The position numbers and the translations under genes are program-made. 48,500 nucleotides of DNA. Source: Symbiodinium natans (Eukaryota > Sar > Dinophyceae > Suessiales > Symbiodiniaceae). Shown here piece after piece: positions 42,328 to 48,500 of the stretch (positions within the stretch are counted from its first letter, which is position 1; each line of letters starts with the position of its first letter). The stretch covers positions 1 through 48,500 of the forward strand of contig CAJNDS010000282.1 of the NCBI GenBank assembly GCA_905221605.1, written 5' to 3'. Under the pieces are notes generated by a model. It made no database searches. It was not told the DNA's origin and was given only the letters and a program-made list of their open reading frames with translations.

Positions 42328-42562
42328 CGTCCTCAGCTGTCAGTTCGACCTGGTGTGTCTTGGTGATGCACTCCATATCGTCTTCCACAACGGAGCGGCC
42401 CAGAAGGTATGCCTGACGGCTCGCCACACTGAGCGTGCAAAGTTCTGACACAAGGGCTCTTGCCATGTCAACCTTCCAGGCCAGTGGGATCTTTGACCAT
42501 TCACCCAGCCCGCACCTGGCCGCCACCAGGGCATGAAACAGACAGCGTCCATCTCGTGGACA
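42328..42562 (-). CDS. OTU-protease-like exon (partial)
   Basis: A 235-nt minus-strand exon between TTTGCGAG and a GT donor. It opens with CPRDGRCLFHALVAARCG, which matches the catalytic block of OTU cysteine proteases (D-x-x-C-L-F-x-A-L), with the nucleophile Cys in DGRCLF. OTU enzymes remove ubiquitin from proteins. The rest (KVDMARALVSELCTLSV...) is plausible helix sequence but not diagnostic. The catalytic His region and the neighbouring exons were not found; a candidate upstream exon starts at an ATG near 43039 (MASWAVRPAFHIFSNGT). Another minus frame overlaps. Confidence 0.45.
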
Positions 42563-42737
42563 CTCGCAAATTCGCCAGGATCACCGCGGGGTCTCGTCCA
42601 CATGTGCCACACTGAGCGTGCGAAGATAGCCACATGGAACCAAAGCATGGCTTACCTTGCAGGGTTTAGGGTTTAGGGTTTAGGTTTAGAGGGCTTAGGG
42701 TTCAAACCCGAAACCCTGAACCGGAATCCTCCAACAC

Positions 42738-42841
42738 CCTAAAGTTCATTTAGGGGTATCCCTAGTCCTGAGTCAGGATTTTAAATGAGGGTGCTATAAT
42801 CCCTATGAAGGACAGTTAGCATAAGGGGGAACATCCCAACC
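42738..42841. mobile_element. family V element
   Basis: Ends GGGGGAACATCCCAACC and contains CAGTCC-type inverted pieces (AGTCCTGAGTCAGGATT). Confidence 0.55.
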
Positions 42842-43549
42842 TAAACCCCAAAGGCTAGCATATTATCTCCCGCCCAACAGGCCCTCAAGCAAAGACGCCA
42901 GGCGCACTGCTCCCAACGCGCCCCAGGTACTATCCCAACCACTGATTGATGTGTTTATGCGGGAGTTCCGTTTTGGGGCCACGTTTTGTGGCAGTCCCAT
43001 TTGAAAAAATGTGAAAAGCGGGACGCACCGCCCATGATGCCATGTAGTTTGATTTTTCGTCACGAAGTCCCGAAAGCCTAAACCCTAAACCCTAAACCCT
43101 AGGACTTATGGCGAATGGTTTATACGGCTCGCGATTTTGCAACTGGTTCCTAGGGCCCCGAATTCAGGATCTCGGGCTTGGGTTTCGGAATGTTGAAAGC
43201 GGTCAGGACTTCAGACAGATAGACTTAGGGTTTCAGGGTTGTAGAGTTTTTAGGGTCTTAGAGGTTTAGGGGTTTAGAGCTTTTGGGTGTAATTCAGGTT
43301 GATTTGCAAGTCCCTGCTCAGCCCAAGCGAACACTCTGCAAACGACCCCTTAAACCCCATAATGACCTAAGCACAAACCTGCATCGAAGTGCAACGTGCA
43401 GCCACCACGACCTCAAAACCCAGGGCACTCTCTCATAACAAGGGTACAAAGGACCAAGAAAAAAAAACAACGTCCTTGCGCTACCGGGACCCTTCAAGCC
43501 AAAAGAGTTTCCCAATCAAAACTGTCTGAAACCTAAACCCGAAAACCGA

Positions 43550-43807
43550 AATCCTAAACCCTAAACCCTAAACCCTAAACCCTAATACCCTAAACCCTAA
43601 ACCCTAAACCCTAAACCCTATAACCCTATAACCCTATAACCCTATAACCCTATAACCCTATAACCCTAAAACCCTAAAACCCTAAAACCCTATAACCCTA
43701 TAACCCTATAACCCTAAACCCTAAACCCTAAACCCTAAACCCTAAACCCTAAACCCTAAACCCGAAACCCTAAACCCTAAACCCTAAACCCTAAACCCTA
43801 AACCCTA
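43550..43807 (-). repeat. CCCTAAA array with CCCTATAA block
   Basis: The array contains about ten CCCTATAA units and three CCCTAAAA units (43615-43714) inside normal CCCTAAA. Confidence 0.93.
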
Positions 43808-43823
43808 AGGCTGCAGAGGGGAC

Positions 43824-46800
43824 CTGCGCTTCCATCCGCTGCCAGAGGTTGACCGCCCACTCCCACTGCTCACCCTGAGAGTCTAAGGTTGGGTTTAGGG
43901 TTTAGGGTTTAGGGTTTAGGGTTTAGGGTTTAGGGTTTAGGGTTTAGGGTTTAGGGTTTAGGGTTTAGGGTTTAGGGTTTAGGGTTTAGGGTTTAGGGTT
44001 TAGGGGGTTTAGGGTTTAGGGTTTAGGGTTTAGGGTTTAGGGTTTAGGGTTTAGGGTTTAGGGTTTAGGGCGTAGGTTTAGGGTTTAGGGGTTTAGGCAT
44101 CAATCTAAGGTTGGAACCACGGGCCCTTAGTGTGGACCCTTACCCTTGTTTACAGGGACCCGAAGTCGGGGCGTTTTTTGTTATACACTAGTTCTGTTCT
44201 GTGCGGACAGTAGGGCCAGTTAGACACTAGAGCGTATATACGGGGAACAAAAGAAGGGACCCCAAATTAAGGGCTCACACTTCGGATCCACGAGAGAAGC
44301 TCCATTTGCGGGGAGGGAATCAGGGTTGCGGAGGCTTTCACATTCGAAAAGTTATGGTCCCCTTTAGGGTTACTATTCGGCGCATTCTTATTCAGGCTAC
44401 CCAAAGAGGACCATAATTTTGAGAAAGGGCCATGTACAAACTTAGGGTTTAGGGTTGAGGGCTTATACTTAGGGTCTGCATACCCTAGCCCAAAAAAGGT
44501 TAACCTTCTATGTGTAGCAGGATTCTGTATAACCAGCAATGTTACCCTAAACCCTAAACCCTAAACCCTAAACCCTAAACCCAAAACCCTAAACCCCAAA
44601 CCCCAAACCCTAAACCCTAAGTATAAGGGATGGGGCTCACGGGGATCCCAGTTGAGCACTCAGGAGTTGTGGAGGCTGCAGAGCTCACGGTTCCTAGAAT
44701 CCAGAAATGTTCATGTTTGCTGCACCTGCCTAATTTACCCTACACATTAAAAGCCCCAACAGCCAGAACTGCTCGCTCAAAACAACCTTTCCGAGCCAAT
44801 CGAGGCGGCACAAACCCTACACCCTAAACCCTAAACCCTAAACGCCTAAACCCTAAACCCCCGGAATTTCCGCAGGCTGGGCATCCCAGCTGCGTCGCAC
44901 GCGCTGATCACTGAGCTGTAGGTGTAGACCTTAGTTTCGGGTTTAGGGTTCGGGTTTAGGGTTTAGGGTTTAGGGTTTAGGGTTTAGGGTTTAGGGTTTA
45001 GGGTTTAGGGTTTAGGGTTTAGGGTTTAGGGTTTAGGGTTTAGGGTTTAGGGTTTAGGGTTTAGGGTTTAGGGTTTAGGGTTTAGGGTTTAGGGTTTAGG
45101 GTTTAGGGTTTAGGGTTTAGGGTTTAGGGTTTAGGGTTTAGGGTTTAGGGTTTAGGGTTTAGGGTTTAGGGAATAGGGTTTAGGGGTTTAGGGTTTTTAG
45201 GGTTTAGGGTTTAGGGTTTGGGGTCCGGGGTCCTGGGCAACCCCCAAACCCTAAAGACCCCTTTCATTATATGGGGGTTTACGAGACCCCCAGCGTAGAT
45301 CCCCCAATAGTAGGATTCCCTCAGAAAAAAGGACCCCAAGAAGGCAGCCCTAATTTCGGAAACCCCCCTGAACTCTAAACCCGAAACCCTAAACCCTATC
45401 ACCTATACCCCTGAACCCTGAACCCGAAACCCTAAACCCCAAACCCGAAACCCTAAACCCTAAACCCGAAACCCTAAACCCGAAACCCTAAACCCTATCT
45501 TTGCGTGTCTCGGGCGCTTCTGGCACTGCCCGGGTCTCTGGGAGCGGCTTCGGGCAGTTTTGGAGTCTTTGGCTTTAGGGTGTGTCAAGGTTTTCAGGGA
45601 TGTAGGGTTTAGGGTTTAGGGGTTTCTTAGGGGTTAAGAGGCTTAAGGGTTTAAGGGTTTTTCAAGGTGTCAGGGTTTAAGGGGCTTAAGGGTTTGAGGG
45701 GGGTTGTAGAAAATTTAGGGTTTTAGGGGTTTTGAGGCTCTGGGGTTTAGGATTCAGGGCTCTTGGGTTTGAGAGTTTTTGGCCCCCTAAACCCGAAACC
45801 CTAACCCTAAACCCCTAAACCCCTCAACCCCCCAGCCCTGCTTGTCCCCTAAAGCGCCCTAAGCCGCCAAACCCCAAAGCACGCCTGGCCGGTCCTGGCC
45901 GCCAAACCCTAAACCCTAAACCCTAACCCTAAACCCTAAACCCTAAACCCTAAACCCTAAACCCTAAACCCTAAACCCTAAACCCTAAACCCTAAAGACC
46001 CCTCTGTCCCCAAGCCCAGGAGCATCCGGGCTCAGCTCTGTGGAGGCCTCTAGCTCCTGAATCTCCCACTCATGTGAAGGGTTTAGGGTTTAGGGTTTAG
46101 GGTTTAGGGTTTAGGGTTTAGGGTTTAGGGCTTAGGGCTTAGGGTTTAGGGTTTAGGGTTTAGGGTTTAGGGTTCAGGGTTCAGGGTTCAGGGGTTAGAG
46201 TTTGGGGTTTGGGGTTTAGGGTTAAGGGTTTGGGGCTTGGGGTTTAGGAATCTAAACATCTTCTTATGGGACATGTCGTGCATGGCGGCATTCGCCTTTT
46301 GTGCTTCCCGGACAAACGCACACGATATGCTCCCGACTACTATACATCCAAATCGTCATAGTCATAGTGACTGTCATGGTACTGGCAATGGTCCTAGCAA
46401 GACAGGGTTTAGGGCTGACTTGGAATGCACTATTTAAGAACAGTACCCTCCACGCAGGCCCTTAAAGCCGGAGGAATCGACTCATACTGATCCATAACCC
46501 TAGACCCAAACCCTAAACCCTAAACCCTAAACCCTCAACCCTAAACCCGAAACCCTAGACCCTAAACCCTAAACCCTAAACCCTAAACCCTCCTAAACCG
46601 TAAGCCTCCATCATGTCGCGCCTGGAACAGTTGCAGGGCCAGCTGCCACTCCCCAGTGTTCTGGCACGCAGCCAGCACCGTGTTGTAACCTCGGCACCTA
46701 AACCCCTCAATCCTAAACCCCACACAAACCCTAAACTCTAAACCCTGAATCCTGAACCCTAAACCCTAAACCCTGAACCCTGAACCCTACGCCTACACCC

Positions 46801-48215
46801 TAAACCCTAAAAAACGGCTAGAACCCTGGGCCCTGATTCTATTCAACAGGCAAGCACGAAGCTCAAGGCCCCGAAACCTCCGGAATTCCAATCCAGAATT
46901 TCAATCGCTCTTTTGGGGGGGCTAGGGTTTAGGGTTTAGGGTTTAGGGTTTAGGGTTTAGGGTTTAGGGTTTAGGGTTTAGGGTTTAGGGTTTGGGGTTT
47001 GGGGTTTAGGGTTTTCTTGTTGCATGGCTTCGAGGGCTAGGGTTTATGGGTTTTTTGCCTTTTACACTGGCCTGGTTGCGCTCAAGGCCGCGAGGTTGGA
47101 GTGCTGGAGGCCCATACGCTTAGTCTCGGGTTAAGCACGATGTCCAGGTTTAAGGGATCCCCGTACGTGCGCCGGGAGCTTATCAGCCCGCGACCCCTGA
47201 TCGCAGCCCAATGCAAGGAACACAGCTTCGCCCAAATCCACAGAAGTTCCCGTGTGCTCAAAGCAGCACCGGCATCCGAAAACGGCCCCAATGTGCCCGT
47301 CCTCCGGAGTGAACCACAGGTCGTGGTGTTTGTGGATCTTTGTCCTTATGGTTCGTTCCCCAGAAGAACAGCCTCAAAACAGAACAGCAAAACCTGCAGG
47401 CAAATGCTTCTGGTCAGTTCTCAAGATTATGGTCCCTTTTTGGGCCGTCTTTAAACCCTAAACCCTAAACCCTAAACCCTAAACCCTAAACCCTAAACCA
47501 TCCTTTCGAGAAGTGACCACATCTAACTGTTCCGTCCCGTTTGCATAGGCGCTTGATCATCCTTACCCCTGACTCAACTATACTCCTCTTAGAACCTGAA
47601 TAACAGCAGCATGTTCAATATTCCCTGGTTTTTATATAACTCAATATAAGAGAAAAAGTCCATATAGGGGGCTATAGTCAAAGGCTTTAGGGTTTAGGGT
47701 TTTTTGTGCAGGGTTAAGGGTCCTCTCCCAGAACCAACTTCTCGCAGAAACAGCTTCTCCCTGAAGCCATACTCTCCGAGAAGCCACGATAAGCCAGCCC
47801 CTTGTAGGGGATAGGATTAGGGGGACCCTTGGGGATATAGACCCTCTAAATAAGGTCCCTGTTTAAGAGAGCCGGAAAAGGGTTAAGCAGGGTTCCCTTT
47901 TAAGGGTTTCCCCCTTATCCTAGCTAGGACTTTGGGAGGATCCAAAAAGTAGATCCCCTCAAGGGTTCCTAAGAATGACCCAATAGCAGCCTAGCTTGGG
48001 GGCTCTGATCCCCTTAAGGGTTCCTAAGAATCACGCAATAGTAGTATAAGGTACTGTATTTTGGGGGTTCTATGTTTTTAGATCCTTCCAGGTCTCTGGG
48101 TAAAGACAGCTCTGCCGGAACAGCACCTTCCGGGTGCCCAGCTCACAAGGTCTGGCTGAATACCCAGGGTGGGCATCCGGCGCAACAGCAGCACGGCCAG
48201 CGCGCACCTCAACGA
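43824..48215 (-). CDS. pentatricopeptide repeat (PPR) protein, partial (4 exons)
   Basis: The minus-strand exons are 48215-48143 (reads ALAVLLLRRMPTLGIQPDLV), 46689-46599 (YNTVLAACQNTGEWQLALQL), 44929-44891 (VYTYSSVISACDA) and 43874-43824 (GEQWEWAVNLWQRMEAQ). The joins a-b and c-d are in phase and rebuild canonical PPR units: QPDLVS/YNTVLAAC and ISACDA/GEQWEWAVNL. About two residues between exons b and c are missing, which suggests an unfound microexon. PPR proteins bind organellar RNA. Donors are GC, GT, GC and GT, with AG acceptors; the introns are 1.0-1.7 kb and contain telomere-like arrays. The gene continues upstream, out of the window, and downstream. It may connect to the PPR exon at 35384 and the Smr exons from 29424. 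Confidence 0.75.
43895..44095 (+). repeat. TTTAGGG array in PPR intron
   Basis: About 28 units between PPR exons c and d, in opposite orientation to the array at 43550-43807. Confidence 0.95.
44935..45175 (+). repeat. longest perfect TTTAGGG array
   Basis: About 32 almost uninterrupted units. It begins within 10 bp of PPR exon c, so the array reaches almost to the splice acceptor. Confidence 0.97.
45300..45370 (+). mobile_element. family IV element in PPR intron
   Basis: AATAGTAGGATTCCC...GGACCCC...CTAATTTCGGAAACCCCC, the same core as 35588-35665. Confidence 0.65.
46690..48142. other. PPR intron with an unassigned 117-codon frame
   Basis: Inside this intron a plus-strand frame (47101-47454) and a minus frame (47082-47291) overlap; neither has a known domain. 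Arrays lie at 46922-46990 and 47450-47500. Confidence 0.35.
47938..48097. mobile_element. family II element with internal duplication
   Basis: GGATCCAAAAAGTAG at the left and TTTTTAGATCC at the right. The core GATCCCCT.AAGGGTTCCTAAGAAT occurs twice in tandem (about 47955 and 48009). Confidence 0.65.
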
Positions 48216-48500
48216 CTAGGGTTTAGGTATAAGGCCCGTCTCACGGGAAAAAAGACCAGAGCAACTGGTGGCTTACCGTGACGATTGGCACGGCTCATTC
48301 GGGCTATATGTTTGGGTCAATATTCCTCGCGAGCTGGGTGGGTGGCATGTCTCAGTTTAGGGATTGAGCCACGGCTGGCCATGCGACCGCAGCAAGTACA
48401 GGTCAAAGGCGACAGTTGTGCTGGGACCTCCCCAAGCATGCCGGCAGTTCAATGAAAGTCATACGCTTGGCTTGTCTATAATATACCGTTCATGCTCGAA
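48216..48500. other. unique DNA at window edge, no exon recognised
   Basis: Probably intron or upstream part of the PPR gene. No PPR motif was seen in either strand of this piece. Confidence 0.35.

Noticed and set aside
44279-46350. Attractive minus-strand islands (about 44817-44755, 44698-44641, 44345-44279, 46350-46245) as extra PPR exons
   Set aside because: PPR exons c and d join perfectly without the first three, and the islands lack PPR motifs; kept as intron sequence. This showed that open islands with AG/GT are unreliable by eye.
1-48500. CRISPR array, rRNA, spliced-leader RNA gene or bacterial operon
   Set aside because: The regular repeats are telomere-like without spacers; no rRNA block and no CCATTTTGGCTCAAG-like leader was seen; gene structure is eukaryotic.
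1-48500. The whole window being a true chromosome-end telomere or subtelomere without genes
   Set aside because: Arrays are short, in both orientations and variant, and spliced gene models run through them.

Overview
The window looks like nuclear DNA of a dinoflagellate, probably of the Symbiodiniaceae/Suessiales type. The evidence is: plant-type TTTAGGG telomere-like repeat; introns with mixed GT, GC and GA donors and AG acceptors; short exons; genes tandem on one strand; PPR motifs of the dinoflagellate style; and an RCC1-like repeat protein with a ubiquitin-like N-terminus. Everything here was read by eye, with no database search.

The dominant texture is hundreds of short TTTAGGG/CCCTAAA arrays and variants, in both orientations, separated by unique islands of 50-150 bp. 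This is not an empty subtelomere. On the minus strand the islands can be joined into frame-consistent genes whose introns hold the telomere-like arrays. The best case is a complete 11-exon NAD(P)-dependent reductase of the dihydroflavonol-reductase/cinnamoyl-CoA-reductase family (13081-19601, 339 aa). Only 242 bp upstream, on the same strand, ends a second gene whose six exons (19844-29424) encode a Smr domain. Further upstream on the same strand are an isolated PPR exon (35384-35423), an intronless RCC1-like repeat gene (38032-39483) with a degenerate tail, an OTU-protease-like exon (42328-42562) and four PPR exons (43824-48215). The PPR and Smr exons could be one very long PPR-Smr gene or separate genes. 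One intact tRNA-Pro(CGG) gene lies at 10055-10126 (minus).

Region by region: 1-500 is an AT-rich island; 500-5000 has telomere-like, CCCCAGC and GATGAGGAGGG arrays; 5-9.4 kb alternates arrays and islands with weak coding character; 9.44-10.02 kb is a C-rich tract beside the tRNA; 10-12.85 kb carries dispersed palindromic elements; 13-19.6 kb is the reductase gene; 19.8-29.4 kb the Smr gene; 29.4-38 kb arrays, elements and unassigned islands; 38-39.5 kb the RCC1-like gene; 39.5-43.8 kb unassigned islands and the OTU exon; 43.8-48.2 kb the PPR exons.

The most interesting biology is in the introns. Several families of short terminal-inverted-repeat elements (introner-like) are present. In two reductase introns the element ends coincide with the splice sites, and 3-4 bp direct repeats flank most junctions. 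Telomere-like arrays also sit inside such elements or between direct repeats, which suggests that the arrays arrive as insertions or break-repair patches. Many other islands are open on both strands at once, so open reading alone proved unreliable. Only islands joined by homology and reading phase are called as genes.
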